Positions 10,319-19,699 of a stretch of 64,000 nucleotides of DNA are shown here, in pieces. The DNA comes from Pseudotamlana agarivorans. Lineage in GTDB: Bacteria; Bacteroidota; Bacteroidia; Flavobacteriales; Flavobacteriaceae. Position 1 is the first letter of the stretch. Each line of letters begins with the position of its first letter. The stretch lies in assembly GCF_018860245.1 (NCBI RefSeq), contig NZ_JAHKPD010000013.1, positions 284,659 to 348,658 on the forward strand. The letters are read 5' to 3'. The translations under genes and the position numbers were made by a program. Under the pieces are notes generated by a model. It did not search any database and had not been told where the DNA came from. It worked only from the letters and a program-made list of their open reading frames with translations.

Positions 10319-10490
10319 CTAGCGATCGTTTGTAACGAGTGCTAGATCGTTACTATTCCCTTTACTATCACTCATTTGCAACGAGAACTAGACATGAAAT
10401 CAACAGTGAAAAAATATAGCTTTTTATGTTTTTGGATTATCAATAGAAATTATAAATCACAAAAGCGATAATGCTCATTTGTAACGTGTC
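10319..10490. repeat. Three imperfect copies of a CRTTTGYAACG element
   Basis: The non-coding stretch before the TonB_C-like gene holds three related elements: ATCGTTTGTAACGAGTGCTAG (from about 10324), CTCATTTGCAACGAGAACTAG (from about 10371) and CTCATTTGTAACGTG (from about 10474). A fourth degenerate relative lies at 54356-54394. They look like short intergenic REP-like repeats. I see no promoter of the shared PUL type here. Confidence 0.5.
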
Positions 10491-10548
10491 CGATTTCAAT
10501 AGACAGCGTTTCATTTAAAGCCTTTAAATAATAGAATATAGACTAACC

Positions 10549-12078
10549 ATGAAAACAAGCCTCAGCATCACTTTATTTCTGTTTTTTTGTTTCGGATTTG
10601 CACAACCAAAAGTTACAAATTTTAAAGATAAATATGATGAATTTGATTACTATGCAGAACCAAGTCCCAATAGTGATTTAACTACTTTCTTCAAAAAACA
10701 CATAGATTTAAGTCTCCTCGAAAAAGTAAAAATTAATTATAAAGAGGACTACCGAAAACGTTTGTTTTTAACTTTTCGGATAGAAGACGGAAAAGTGAAA
10801 TATATTAGAACCACCGCTATTTATTCTGAATTATCCCAACAATTTGTTGAAGCATTTAAAAAGTATGATATAAACAAATTAAACATAGAAGACCTTAGTG
10901 CTTTAAATATGTATTCGCTTCAGTTAACGTCATGGCAAGATGGAAAAGTTATTTTAAATTGCAGCCAAAATGCTGTTGTAGATCGATTTCCTGTTTTTGA
11001 AGGCTGTGAATCCGTTCCTTCCTATTTTAAAATGGCAGCTTGCATAGGCAAAAAAGTTGAAGACCATGTTGTAAAACATATCACTGCAAAAGATATTAAA
11101 AATGCCAAGTTAATAGGAGTCATAAACCTGAAACCCAATATTGTTTTCGACGAGAAAGGCCAAGTGCGTTATTCTACATTTAAAACGGCATCTGATAGTT
11201 TAAACCTTACGCTTCGGAATATGATGAAATCGTTTCCACAAGCTATCCATCCACCCACGCGAAATGGTAACCCAACCGTGTTATTCCATAATTATAGAGC
11301 TGTTTTGGAAGTTGATGATAATGGTGGATCATATACCGAGGATGTTATTGAGGAAAATCAATCGGAGTTTGGTTTAAGTAGCACTAATAAATTTGCAATG
11401 CACTTTAAAAAGTATTTGGGTAAAGAGGAGCTTGACTATATTTTAAAGCATGTACACCAAAAAGCTGTTTTTTTAACATTTAACCTCGATAAGAAAAATA
11501 GACCTATAAACATAGCAACTACCGTTTTTCGAAATGAAGACATCAATGATAAATTAGTTCGTGCGTTTAAAAAATTCCCCGATGAAGCATTAAATATTGA
11601 ATCGCCAGATGTTCTAAATCGCTATTCTATACACCTCATTTCAAATATAAACGGCATAAAAACTTTTGAGTGTAGTAATAAACCGTCAGTAGGAAGACCA
11701 CCAGTATTTGCTGGTTGCCAAAAATCTAAAAAGTATACAGACCTTACGGAATGTTTATATGCGCAGGTTGCTGGTGAAATTCAGAGAAAGTTTGATGTTG
11801 ATCTCGGGAAAAAAACAAAACTCACGGGTACCATTAGGATTTTAAGTCGATTTAAAGTGAATGCCAAAGGAGACATTGTAGGTGTTAAAATCCAATCTCC
11901 AAATCCCTTTTTATCAAGTGAAGTAGAAACTATACTAAAAGAAATGCCTAAAGCGATTTCTCCTGGGTTATTGGATGGAAAACCTGTAAGTGTGCCATTT
12001 TCATTGCCCGTCGTATTGGAAATTGAGCCTAATAAACCTGAGGAGGATCCTTTTAAAGGCCTTCGAAAAGGAATGTAA
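10549..12078 (+). CDS. Secreted protein with two tandem TonB_C-like repeats
   Basis: 509 residues with a clear signal peptide (cleavage near FGFAQ). The protein is an internal duplication of about 240 residues. Each half has a region with F..(F/Y)LTF.....G....I.TT..Y/F, then a PVF(E/A)GC motif, a Cys about 15 residues later, and a C-terminal strand-rich block ending in a P-rich turn. PVFxGC followed by this block is characteristic of TonB C-terminal domains of Bacteroidetes energy transducers. It lacks the N-terminal membrane anchor and proline-rich linker of a working TonB, so it cannot transduce energy in the normal way. It may bind TonB boxes or be a domesticated duplicate. Function unknown. 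Confidence 0.6.
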   Translation: MKTSLSITLFLFFCFGFAQPKVTNFKDKYDEFDYYAEPSPNSDLTTFFKKHIDLSLLEKVKINYKEDYRKRLFLTFRIEDGKVKYIRTTAIYSELSQQFVEAFKKYDINKLNIEDLSALNMYSLQLTSWQDGKVILNCSQNAVVDRFPVFEGCESVPSYFKMAACIGKKVEDHVVKHITAKDIKNAKLIGVINLKPNIVFDEKGQVRYSTFKTASDSLNLTLRNMMKSFPQAIHPPTRNGNPTVLFHNYRAVLEVDDNGGSYTEDVIEENQSEFGLSSTNKFAMHFKKYLGKEELDYILKHVHQKAVFLTFNLDKKNRPINIATTVFRNEDINDKLVRAFKKFPDEALNIESPDVLNRYSIHLISNINGIKTFECSNKPSVGRPPVFAGCQKSKKYTDLTECLYAQVAGEIQRKFDVDLGKKTKLTGTIRILSRFKVNAKGDIVGVKIQSPNPFLSSEVETILKEMPKAISPGLLDGKPVSVPFSLPVVLEIEPNKPEEDPFKGLRKGM

Positions 12079-12279
12079 GTTCACTCACGAATGACTAACT
12101 ACTCCCCAAGATAAAAAAGAGAAGAGGTGGCATTCGTCTTTGTGACCTGTCTCATCTAGATGCTCAGCTTAATAAAGTTTGTTTTTAATGTCCTACGCGT
12201 CATCAAGTCTTGTCTTTAGCTATATTAACACAGTGCTCAGGTTTCTTTAATAGGGCCGTATTAGATAATAAAATATTGG
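12079..12279. other. Non-coding stretch before the aldolase promoter
   Basis: AT-rich with no convincing ORF or hairpin. Its only clear content is what follows it, the shared PUL promoter at 12280. Confidence 0.5.
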
Positions 12280-12344
12280 GGTAATATTCGATTGTGACAT
12301 GGTAATTTTAAATAGCACAGAGCTTGATATATTCATTTAGTTTG
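12280..12344 (+). promoter_or_regulatory. PUL operator/promoter, site A (aldolase)
   Basis: Direct repeats GGTAATATT (12280) and GGTAATTTT (12301) are spaced 21 bp. A -7-like box TTAGTTTG lies at 12337-12344, 36 bp after the start of the second repeat. The 12-nt string ATTCGATTGTGA between the repeats is shared with site B. The second repeat lies where the -33 element would be expected, as in AraC-type activated promoters. Confidence 0.75.
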
Positions 12345-12437
12345 TCATATGAAATTTTGTTCATTATAGCTAAGAAATAAAGCTATCCTAGTTATTATGT
12401 TAGGGGTAACAAAATAAATATAATAATACACTTGAAT

Positions 12438-13184
12438 ATGAGTTTCTTTGAAAAGAAAAAATTTGTTGTGGGACCATTCATGAAAGTGAGTGACCCTGCT
12501 TTAGTTGAAATAGCTGCTTTTTCCGGCTTCGACTTTGTTATCTTAGATTTAGAACATGGCCCAAATAGTATAGAAACGATACAAGGTCATGTTAGGGCAG
12601 CACAAGCTAAAAATATTGTACCAGTAATACGTGTGCCTGAAATTAACGAGAATGTGATTTCTAAAGCCTTGGATATAGGGGCAGATTATGTGCAAGTACC
12701 ACAAATAGAAACAGCCGAAGATGCTAGGCGGGTGGTAAAAGCGGCAAAATTTTATCCAGAAGGGGCGCGAGGTGTTTGTCGTTATGTGAGAGCTGCAGAC
12801 TATGTAGCTATGCCTAAAGAACAGTACTTTGGACATGCCAATAAGGCTACAGGTGTAATCATACATATAGAAGGGAATATAGCTTTCAAAAATATTGATG
12901 AAATACTTAAAGTAGATGGGGTAGATGTTATTTTTATTGGGCCTTATGATATGTCGCAATCATGTGGCGTACCAGGTCAAGTTGATCACCCGAAAGTGAT
13001 TTCTCAAATGAAAGAAATTGTAGATAAGGCGGCCTCTCTCGGTAAAGTCGTAGGTACATTTGTAGAAAGTCCAGAGTCAGCAAAACAATGGATTGATTTA
13101 GGTGTAAAATATATTGCCTATGCCGTTGATGTAGGCATATATTATGATGCTTGTAAAACCATTGTGGATAAGGTTAACGCCTAA
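12438..13184 (+). CDS. HpcH/HpaI-family class II aldolase
   Basis: 248 residues starting at the ATG at 12438; the TTG at 12432 gives only two extra residues. The family core is visible: VGPFMKVSDPALVEIAA, FVILDLEHGP with the catalytic His and metal ligand region, the Arg in PVIRVPE, YVQVPQIETAEDA, GARGVCRYVRAA and FIGPYDMSQSCG. These metal-dependent aldolases split 2-keto-3-deoxy sugar acids into pyruvate and an aldehyde. In this context it could perform the last step of 3,6-anhydro-D-galactose catabolism after oxidation, ring opening and possibly phosphorylation; the cycloisomerase and kinase are not in the window. It stands alone behind its own copy of the shared promoter. Confidence 0.88.
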   Translation: MSFFEKKKFVVGPFMKVSDPALVEIAAFSGFDFVILDLEHGPNSIETIQGHVRAAQAKNIVPVIRVPEINENVISKALDIGADYVQVPQIETAEDARRVVKAAKFYPEGARGVCRYVRAADYVAMPKEQYFGHANKATGVIIHIEGNIAFKNIDEILKVDGVDVIFIGPYDMSQSCGVPGQVDHPKVISQMKEIVDKAASLGKVVGTFVESPESAKQWIDLGVKYIAYAVDVGIYYDACKTIVDKVNA

Positions 13185-13298
13185 ATTACTTATCGTATTT
13201 ATTGTTTACTACTTCGCTTGTTAGATGGGGTGAAATTCCCCTAATCGTATTTTTTTAGAATAAAACCCATTGTAATTTAAAAGGCAAGATATAGTTTG

Positions 13299-13363
13299 GG
13301 TAAAATTCGATTGTGATTAGGTAAATTATATTAATATGAATTTTGTTAAATTCATTTAATTTG
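13299..13363 (+). promoter_or_regulatory. PUL operator/promoter, site B (sulfatase/GH16 operon)
   Basis: GGTAAAATT (13299) and GGTAAATTA (13320), 21 bp apart, are followed by the box TTAATTTG at 13356-13363, 36 bp after the second repeat. The 14-nt string ATTCATTTARTTTG containing the box is at the same distance as in site A. A start after about 13370 rules out translation starting at 13343. Confidence 0.75.
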
Positions 13364-13417
13364 ATTAACAATTTGGCATTGGTGGTCAAATACATTTTAA
13401 TTAAACCTATAATAGTA

Positions 13418-15076
13418 ATGAAATTACTTAAGATACTTATTCTATTGGCCATTTTTGTAGGCTGCAAATCGAAAGAGGAACAAAAAGAAGAAATAAAAAA
13501 ACAACCAAATATTTTGTTTCTTGCTGTTGATGATTTACGACCAGAAATTGGTGCGTATGGTTCTGATATAGCACTGACGCCTAATATTGATAAGTTGGCT
13601 TCAAATGGCTTGTTGTTTAATAGAGCCTATTGCCAAGAGCCTATATGCAGTCCTTCAAGAGCTAGTTTAATGACTGGTGCAAGGCCTGAGTCAATCAATG
13701 TTATTGAAAACTTCACATATTTTAGAGAGGCCAATCCAGATATTGTTACGCTAGCGCAGCACTTCAAAAGTAATGGTTATGAAACCGTGCATACGGGTAA
13801 AATATTTCATAAGCCAGCTTGGTCTGATAAAGAATTGTCATGGAGTAGAGAACCTGCCTATGATAAAATGACAGTAGAAAAAAGTAAAACTCCAGGAGGG
13901 TACGCACTTCCTGAGAATCAAGCTTATGCTAAAAAAAGCCAAGAAGAGGTCATTGCAAAATATGGTCCTAATGCTCCTAGAAATGGGTTAGGTAAAGGAC
14001 CTGCCTATGAAAAAGCCGATGTTCCAGATTATTTTTATGAAGATGGTTATAATGCTGAATTAGCAATAGCAACGCTAAAAGATATGCTAGAAAAGGACCC
14101 AGAAAAGCCGTTTTTTCTAGGTATGGGTATGAAAAAACCACATTTAGAATGGTTGGCACCAAAGAAGTACTGGGATATGTATGACCCTTCTAAAATTAAA
14201 TTAGCAGCACAAAAGCAGGGACCTGAGAATGGCGCTTCCATGGGGTTACACCCATCATTCGAATTAAGAGCCCGATATGGTATTCCTAAAAAAGGCCCTA
14301 TTGATGATGAAATGGCCATTACTCTTAAACATGCTTATCTGGCCTGTGTTAGTTATGTTGATGCTCAAATTGGTAAAATGATTGATGCTTTGGATGAAGC
14401 AGGTCTTCGAGAGAATACCATTATCATTTTATGGAGTGACCATGGTTGGCATCTAGGTGATATGGGTATCTGGGGAAAAGCGACCAATTATGAAATAGCA
14501 ACACGCGTACCGTTGGTTATTTGGACTCCAGATATGCCAGACGAAAACAGAGGCAAAAAAACGGATGCCTTAGTAGAATTGGTTGATATGTACCCAACAC
14601 TTGCAGAGCTTGCAGGCTTGGATAAGCCAGAGCATTTAGAAGGCTATAGTTTTGTACCACTTCTAGAAAACCCAGAAAACCCATGGAAAGAAGCTGTTTT
14701 TAGCCAGTTTCCTAACCCGGCATTGAGAGAGTGGGCTGCAAATCCATTGTCAGAGGGTATGCGAGAAACCTATTTTGGGCCATTAATAGAAGAGGTGGAA
14801 GGCCGTATAAAAAAACAAATGGGCGATAAATGGGATAGAGATTTGTTTGAAAACAAAGTTATGGGCTATGCTATGCGTACGGCACGCTATAGATTTATTG
14901 TTTGGAAAGACTATACAAAGCCGGATAGCGAACCTTTGTTTTATGAGCTGTACGACCATAAAACAGATCCAAGTGAAACCAAAAATATAGCAGATGATAA
15001 TCCGGAGCTTGTAAAAGCGTTGCTAGCACAATTTAATAAAGGTTGGCAGGGAAACCTACCCAAAGTGTCGTCTTAA
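13418..15076 (+). CDS. S1-family sulfatase, iduronate-2-sulfatase-like, lipoprotein
   Basis: 552 residues. I chose the ATG at 13418 because it gives a lipoprotein signal (LLAIFVGC, Cys16) and because the promoter box at 13356-13363 lies downstream of the longer start. Sulfatase motifs: AVDDLRPEIGAYG, CSPSR with Cys77 as formylglycine precursor, HTGKIFH, GMGMKKPHLEW, WSDHGWHLGDMGIWGK. The DDLRPE and SDHGWHLGD forms are those of the iduronate-2-sulfatase-like S1 branch (S1_7), which includes carrageenan sulfatases. It should be anchored in a membrane facing the periplasm or the surface. The protein at 24907 is a close paralogue. It leads the operon to 23001. Confidence 0.93.
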   Translation: MKLLKILILLAIFVGCKSKEEQKEEIKKQPNILFLAVDDLRPEIGAYGSDIALTPNIDKLASNGLLFNRAYCQEPICSPSRASLMTGARPESINVIENFTYFREANPDIVTLAQHFKSNGYETVHTGKIFHKPAWSDKELSWSREPAYDKMTVEKSKTPGGYALPENQAYAKKSQEEVIAKYGPNAPRNGLGKGPAYEKADVPDYFYEDGYNAELAIATLKDMLEKDPEKPFFLGMGMKKPHLEWLAPKKYWDMYDPSKIKLAAQKQGPENGASMGLHPSFELRARYGIPKKGPIDDEMAITLKHAYLACVSYVDAQIGKMIDALDEAGLRENTIIILWSDHGWHLGDMGIWGKATNYEIATRVPLVIWTPDMPDENRGKKTDALVELVDMYPTLAELAGLDKPEHLEGYSFVPLLENPENPWKEAVFSQFPNPALREWAANPLSEGMRETYFGPLIEEVEGRIKKQMGDKWDRDLFENKVMGYAMRTARYRFIVWKDYTKPDSEPLFYELYDHKTDPSETKNIADDNPELVKALLAQFNKGWQGNLPKVSS

Positions 15077-15108
15077 GAAAACGATTGTTGATAATTAAAA
15101 ATTAGAAG

Positions 15109-16746
15109 ATGTATAATAAAGAAATATTGAAGGTTGTTACTGTACTTATTTTGGTGCTTACTACAACTAAAATACTGGGGCAAAACCCTTTTACAGACCC
15201 GTCAAATACAGATGGTTGGGTTTTAAATACGACCATTAGTGATGAGTTTAACGGAGGGGAATTAGATAAAACTAAGTGGTGGATTCTTGGAGAGAATGGC
15301 GATTATAGAAGCAAGTGGAAAGGAAGAGCTCCTGGTCAATTTGTTCCTCATAATGTAAAAGTAGAGGGCGGAGATTTAGTTTTAACAAGTCAATGGGAGC
15401 CTAGTTACACATTTGCCAATGCGAAACAGGATGGTACGTATTATGGAGGTACTTCAACTAATGCAGATAATAGTAAGCCTATTACCCAGGCCTGTGTCAT
15501 GAGCGAAACATTTTTTAAGTATGGTTATATGGAAATTAGGGCAAGAATAGCCGATGCGCCAGTAACTTCGGCTTTTTGGACCACAGGTTACCATTCCGAA
15601 ATAGATATGGTTGAAAACTATGGGAAGCGCCCGATAGGAAACCCCCAGGGTACAAATGCCTCAATTGAAAGAAAACAGAGAACTAATTTGATTAATTGGG
15701 ATCCAGATATTCCGGCAAATCATGAAAATTGGAAGGTAGATAATGATATGGGCATTCGATTAGCAGAAGATTATCATGTATATGGTTTTGAGTGGGACAA
15801 AGATTATATAAAAACTTATCTAGATGGAGTTTTGTTAAGACACGTTACGAGACAAGAACTAGAAGCTAATGATCAATGGAGGCATGATGCACCTCAGGAA
15901 CTGTGGTTTGATTCTGAAGTGTTTTCTTGGTACGGACTACCATCTCAAGCTGATTTGTCTTCTCCTGCGGAGTATAAAATAGACTATGTTAGAATATGGC
16001 AAAAGGAAATTAACGGCCCAAGTTTTAATGCTTTGGGTTTCGAGGGACCTTTCTATTTTCAAGGCAGAAGTCAAGCTTGGTGGAACTCACCAACAGCGGA
16101 ATGGCGTATAAAAAATGAAAAACCGGCATCGGGCGATTTTAGTATAAGATTTCAACATTCAGGGACGTTTTCGGGTAACTACACAACCTTTACGCCTTAT
16201 GGCTCATTAAGTTTGCCTGCTGGTAGTAATCGGGTAAGTTTTAAAATTTGGATAGACCCTAGTACGTCTATTAGTGAGCTCAGAATGGTTTTGGAAAACC
16301 CGTCGGCTGCTATTAATATTGATGTTTCTGGTGTGCAAAAGGGACAGTGGGTAGAAGTGTCTAAAACGTTCAGTAGAAGTGTAGCTTCGAATCCAAGTAT
16401 TGAAAACGGGGATAGAATAAGGTTAATGTTACAATCTGATAAAGTAACCGGTTCGCAAGCCTTGTTTTATATTGACGATATCTTATTTGATAACACTTTA
16501 AGTACGGCAAAAGTAAATGCTGTTGATTTTTCAATTTATCCTAATCCAACAAAAAACACCATAAATATAAAATCACCTTTAAACGGCGTTGTGCAAGTGT
16601 TTGATATGGCTGGAGCACTGGTGAAAACTTTCGAAAAACAAACGCTTACTACAAGTGTAGAAGATTTAAAGTTAGCACCAGGCGTGTACCTATTTAGAAT
16701 CCAATCTGCTCATACGTCAGCATCAACAAAAGTTGTAATTAAATAA
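15109..16746 (+). CDS. GH16 endo-galactanase with C-terminal T9SS domain
   Basis: 545 residues: signal peptide to about residue 25, GH16 domain at about 32-296, a carbohydrate-binding-like beta-sandwich at about 300-465, and a T9SS sorting domain from about 473 (IYPNPTKN ... GVYLF ... KVVIK). The catalytic motif is HSEIDMVEN with Glu164 (nucleophile), Asp166 and Glu169 (acid/base). The HSEIDMVENYG version and the long loops differ from the three kappa-carrageenase-like proteins here and resemble the agarase/porphyranase/furcellaranase side of GH16. It probably makes the first cuts in a less sulfated or mixed galactan outside the cell. The gene sits 32 bp after the sulfatase and 4 bp before the next. 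Confidence 0.88.
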   Translation: MYNKEILKVVTVLILVLTTTKILGQNPFTDPSNTDGWVLNTTISDEFNGGELDKTKWWILGENGDYRSKWKGRAPGQFVPHNVKVEGGDLVLTSQWEPSYTFANAKQDGTYYGGTSTNADNSKPITQACVMSETFFKYGYMEIRARIADAPVTSAFWTTGYHSEIDMVENYGKRPIGNPQGTNASIERKQRTNLINWDPDIPANHENWKVDNDMGIRLAEDYHVYGFEWDKDYIKTYLDGVLLRHVTRQELEANDQWRHDAPQELWFDSEVFSWYGLPSQADLSSPAEYKIDYVRIWQKEINGPSFNALGFEGPFYFQGRSQAWWNSPTAEWRIKNEKPASGDFSIRFQHSGTFSGNYTTFTPYGSLSLPAGSNRVSFKIWIDPSTSISELRMVLENPSAAINIDVSGVQKGQWVEVSKTFSRSVASNPSIENGDRIRLMLQSDKVTGSQALFYIDDILFDNTLSTAKVNAVDFSIYPNPTKNTINIKSPLNGVVQVFDMAGALVKTFEKQTLTTSVEDLKLAPGVYLFRIQSAHTSASTKVVIK

Positions 16747-16750
16747 AGCC

Positions 16751-18601
16751 ATGAATAAAACAATTAATACATATAGCTTGTCTTTTGTTTTGTGCCTGTT
16801 TTGTTTTGCGGGAATAGCACAGAATAATAAAGATTTATCCTTTTCTGAAAATACAGAGGTGGTTCAATTTGAAGAACGCTCGCGTAGAAAATTTGACAAC
16901 GCCGTTATAGCCGATTTAGATCAAGATGGTTGGATGGATTTACTCTTAATAGAACACTCTCGTAGAGTAGAATTGTATTGGAATAACGAAGGGAAATTTG
17001 AGCGCGGTGAACCATTCATTTTTGGGGATACTCATGGCATGACGGTGGGCGATTATAACCAAGACGGCCTATTAGAAGTTTTGGTCCAACCCGGAGGAGG
17101 TGATGGCAAGAACCCGAGAAAATTAAGAGCTTACACGATAAATCTTGACAGAACCATTTCCAAAGAAACAGAATTTAAACATTTTGAAGCTAGTCGTGGT
17201 CGTGCAGTTAAATTTTTTGATGCTAATAATAATAGCAAGTTAGATTTAATTTTATCAGCCTTTCCTGCTCAAGGTAAATACGAAAGAGCCCATTTTTTAT
17301 ACAAAAGAGACGACGCACAAGATTTTTCGTTTGAAGATTTATTGCCTTATGCCGATAGATTTAATATGAGAACCACCATAACAGATTTTAATAATGACAA
17401 TATTAAAGATTTTTTGTTTTATGGCGGAAGTAAAGTTATAGCCGTTCAAGGCAATAAGGATTTTGGTTTTTCAGATGTTACAAATACGGTTTTAGGCGAT
17501 ATATCTAAAACCAATTTGGTGAGTAGTATTTCTGAAATAGATTTCGATAATGATGGTGATTTCGATTTGTTTCTAACCCGAGCAAAGCATCCGTTTGATT
17601 CTGAAGCAGATTATAATAAAACAGATAAAACCTTTTACTTCCTCGATAGAAGGAAACCATTTATGCATGATAGTATAAAAGTTAAAGGTGATTTTAAAAT
17701 GGAAAACCTTCAAATGGCATACCCACATTTTGATGTGTTTATTGGAGCCCAAAAAAAGCTGTTTAAACGTACAGAAGACCAACATGGGCATCATGATTTA
17801 ACGCTAACACCCAAAGAGGCCCAAGGTTGGCCTGAAGATACTTCTAAAAAAGGGTTATATATTGGTTATTTAGGTGATGGTTATTGGCGTATTGGTGGCT
17901 ATACAAATGCCCCAACAACCGGTGTAATTCATAATGTCATTGAAAAACCTGAAACCATAGAATTGAGAGCACTACCTGCTAAATTATTAGAAAATAAAAA
18001 CGGAAAATTTGTAGAGGTAACATCACAATTCGGTATTCATATAAACGAGCAAACTACAAGTTCGGCAGTAGGCGATTTCAATAACGATGGCTGGTCAGAT
18101 CTTTTTGTGGCACGTTATGGAAAATCGGCATCTATTATTGAGCAATTCTTGTATTTAAATAATGAAGGTAAAGGATTTCAACTTTCAAAAAACCATGGTA
18201 TTGTTAGACAAGAACGTGGTAGTACGGGTATGGGAGCCGAAGCTTTTGATTATGATAAAGATGGTGATTTAGACATTATTTACGCCAATGAACGTGGCCG
18301 ATGGCATTTGTTTACCAACGCGCTTAATTCCAGTAATAATTTTGTGGTGGTTCATGTGGGAAGTTCGCCTTCGGGTAAAACTTCAGCTATTGGTGCGGTT
18401 TTGCAATTAACGGTTAACGGTAAGGTGTATAAACGTGTAGTAGGAGCTACCTCATCATCATATTCTCAAGGGTTAAATACCTATTTACATATCGGTTTGG
18501 GCAAAAATAAAACCATTGATAAAGCTGAGGTTACCTGGAGTAATGGGGAAACTTTAAAGTTAAATATATCTGAAATTAATAAAACATACCACACAAAATA
18601 A
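16751..18601 (+). CDS. FG-GAP/VCBS protein with ASPIC/UnbV C-terminus, second copy
   Basis: 616 residues with signal peptide (to about residue 24). It shares the plan and many segments of the protein at 4752: an N-terminal VIADLDQDG block followed by YWNNEGKFE, calcium loops (DFNNDNIKDF, DFDNDGDFDLF, DFNNDGWSDLF, DYDKDGDLDII), GRWHLF and the UnbV tail WSNGETLKLN. Function unknown. That two operons of one locus each carry a copy, next to a sulfatase and a hydrolase, argues for a direct role in handling this glycan. The next gene begins 1 bp after its stop. Confidence 0.85.
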   Translation: MNKTINTYSLSFVLCLFCFAGIAQNNKDLSFSENTEVVQFEERSRRKFDNAVIADLDQDGWMDLLLIEHSRRVELYWNNEGKFERGEPFIFGDTHGMTVGDYNQDGLLEVLVQPGGGDGKNPRKLRAYTINLDRTISKETEFKHFEASRGRAVKFFDANNNSKLDLILSAFPAQGKYERAHFLYKRDDAQDFSFEDLLPYADRFNMRTTITDFNNDNIKDFLFYGGSKVIAVQGNKDFGFSDVTNTVLGDISKTNLVSSISEIDFDNDGDFDLFLTRAKHPFDSEADYNKTDKTFYFLDRRKPFMHDSIKVKGDFKMENLQMAYPHFDVFIGAQKKLFKRTEDQHGHHDLTLTPKEAQGWPEDTSKKGLYIGYLGDGYWRIGGYTNAPTTGVIHNVIEKPETIELRALPAKLLENKNGKFVEVTSQFGIHINEQTTSSAVGDFNNDGWSDLFVARYGKSASIIEQFLYLNNEGKGFQLSKNHGIVRQERGSTGMGAEAFDYDKDGDLDIIYANERGRWHLFTNALNSSNNFVVVHVGSSPSGKTSAIGAVLQLTVNGKVYKRVVGATSSSYSQGLNTYLHIGLGKNKTIDKAEVTWSNGETLKLNISEINKTYHTK

Positions 18602-18602
18602 T

Positions 18603-19637
18603 ATGAATAAAATGAGAAAGATTCAATCCATACTATTTATTGTTTGTATAACTTTAGGATGTTCGGCACAAGATAATATGCTGTTAACCGCAAAACTATT
18701 TACGGAATTACCAGACAGTTGTCCAACACCAGATGCTTTTGATGTGGCACCAGACGGTAGTTTAACCTTATCTTGTCCTAATTATGCCGACAAAACAAAA
18801 CCAGGAGTTTTAATGCGTATTTCTAAAGATGGCACGGTTACAAAATTAGTGGAGACACCGGTGTTAGCAGCTTCTGGTATGTCTAAACCTATGGGCATTG
18901 CCTACGATGATGAAGGCGTACTCTATGTTTGCGATAACCAAACAAATAAAGGAAGGATTTTAAGGATGACTTTCAATGGTAACAAATTAATGTCTACCGA
19001 AATTGTGGCTTATGGTTTCTATTCAATAAATGGAATTCGTTATCATAAAGGACATGTTTATATTACACAAACCAATTTGCCAAAGCTTAAAACAGATAAA
19101 GTAGTTGGCGCGGTGTACCGTTTTAAAACAACCGACCGTGATATAAAAGTGAATAATGATACTAAGGATACTAACTTAATTTACACATCGACAACTCAAA
19201 ATACAAATCGTCAAGTGGGACTAGATGGATTGGTTTTTAATAAAAAAGGTGACCTGTTTGTTGGAAATTTAGGGGATGCTACTATTTATAAACTGACTTT
19301 AAATGCCGATGGAAAAGTTGAAAACGAATCCGTTTACGTAAAACTTCCAATAAACTCAGCTCCAGACGGCATTAATATAGACGCTAAAGGCAATTTATAT
19401 GTAGCGGGTTTTTCGCAAAACCAAATTTTTAAAATAGATACCAATCAAAAGGTAAAACTTTTAGCGCAGTATCCAGATAACAACGGGGCAGATGGTGGTT
19501 TAGATCAACCAGCAGATGTTATTGTTTATAATGGTAAACTCATAATCTCAAATTTCGATTTAATGGTAGCAAAAGGCATGAAAAATTCTAAACACGGCAA
19601 ACCGTACACCATTTCATTTATAGATTTAAAAGAATAA
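18603..19637 (+). CDS. SMP-30/gluconolactonase-like beta-propeller protein
   Basis: 344 residues with a signal peptide (to GCSAQ; a lipobox ending at Cys20 is possible). The repeats PDAFDVAPDGSLTLS, PMGIAYDDEGVLYVCDN, GLDGLVFNKKGDLFVGN and PDGINIDAKGNLYVAG are the blades of a six-bladed SMP-30/NHL-like propeller. Relatives include lactonases that open sugar lactones. A lactonase would fit oxidised galactan sugars (see the flavin and molybdenum enzymes of the locus), but metal-binding residues cannot be assigned with certainty, so the activity stays open. Confidence 0.75.
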   Translation: MNKMRKIQSILFIVCITLGCSAQDNMLLTAKLFTELPDSCPTPDAFDVAPDGSLTLSCPNYADKTKPGVLMRISKDGTVTKLVETPVLAASGMSKPMGIAYDDEGVLYVCDNQTNKGRILRMTFNGNKLMSTEIVAYGFYSINGIRYHKGHVYITQTNLPKLKTDKVVGAVYRFKTTDRDIKVNNDTKDTNLIYTSTTQNTNRQVGLDGLVFNKKGDLFVGNLGDATIYKLTLNADGKVENESVYVKLPINSAPDGINIDAKGNLYVAGFSQNQIFKIDTNQKVKLLAQYPDNNGADGGLDQPADVIVYNGKLIISNFDLMVAKGMKNSKHGKPYTISFIDLKE

Positions 19638-19699
19638 TGTACCAATTCTAAATTTAATAAAAACATTCAAAATATAAATACTAATAAAATTTTGCAACC

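Noticed and set aside
12549..12959. 136-codon open frame on the - strand
   Set aside because: It lies wholly within the HpcH/HpaI aldolase gene, has no family features and unusual composition (many Tyr/His/Cys); a shadow frame.
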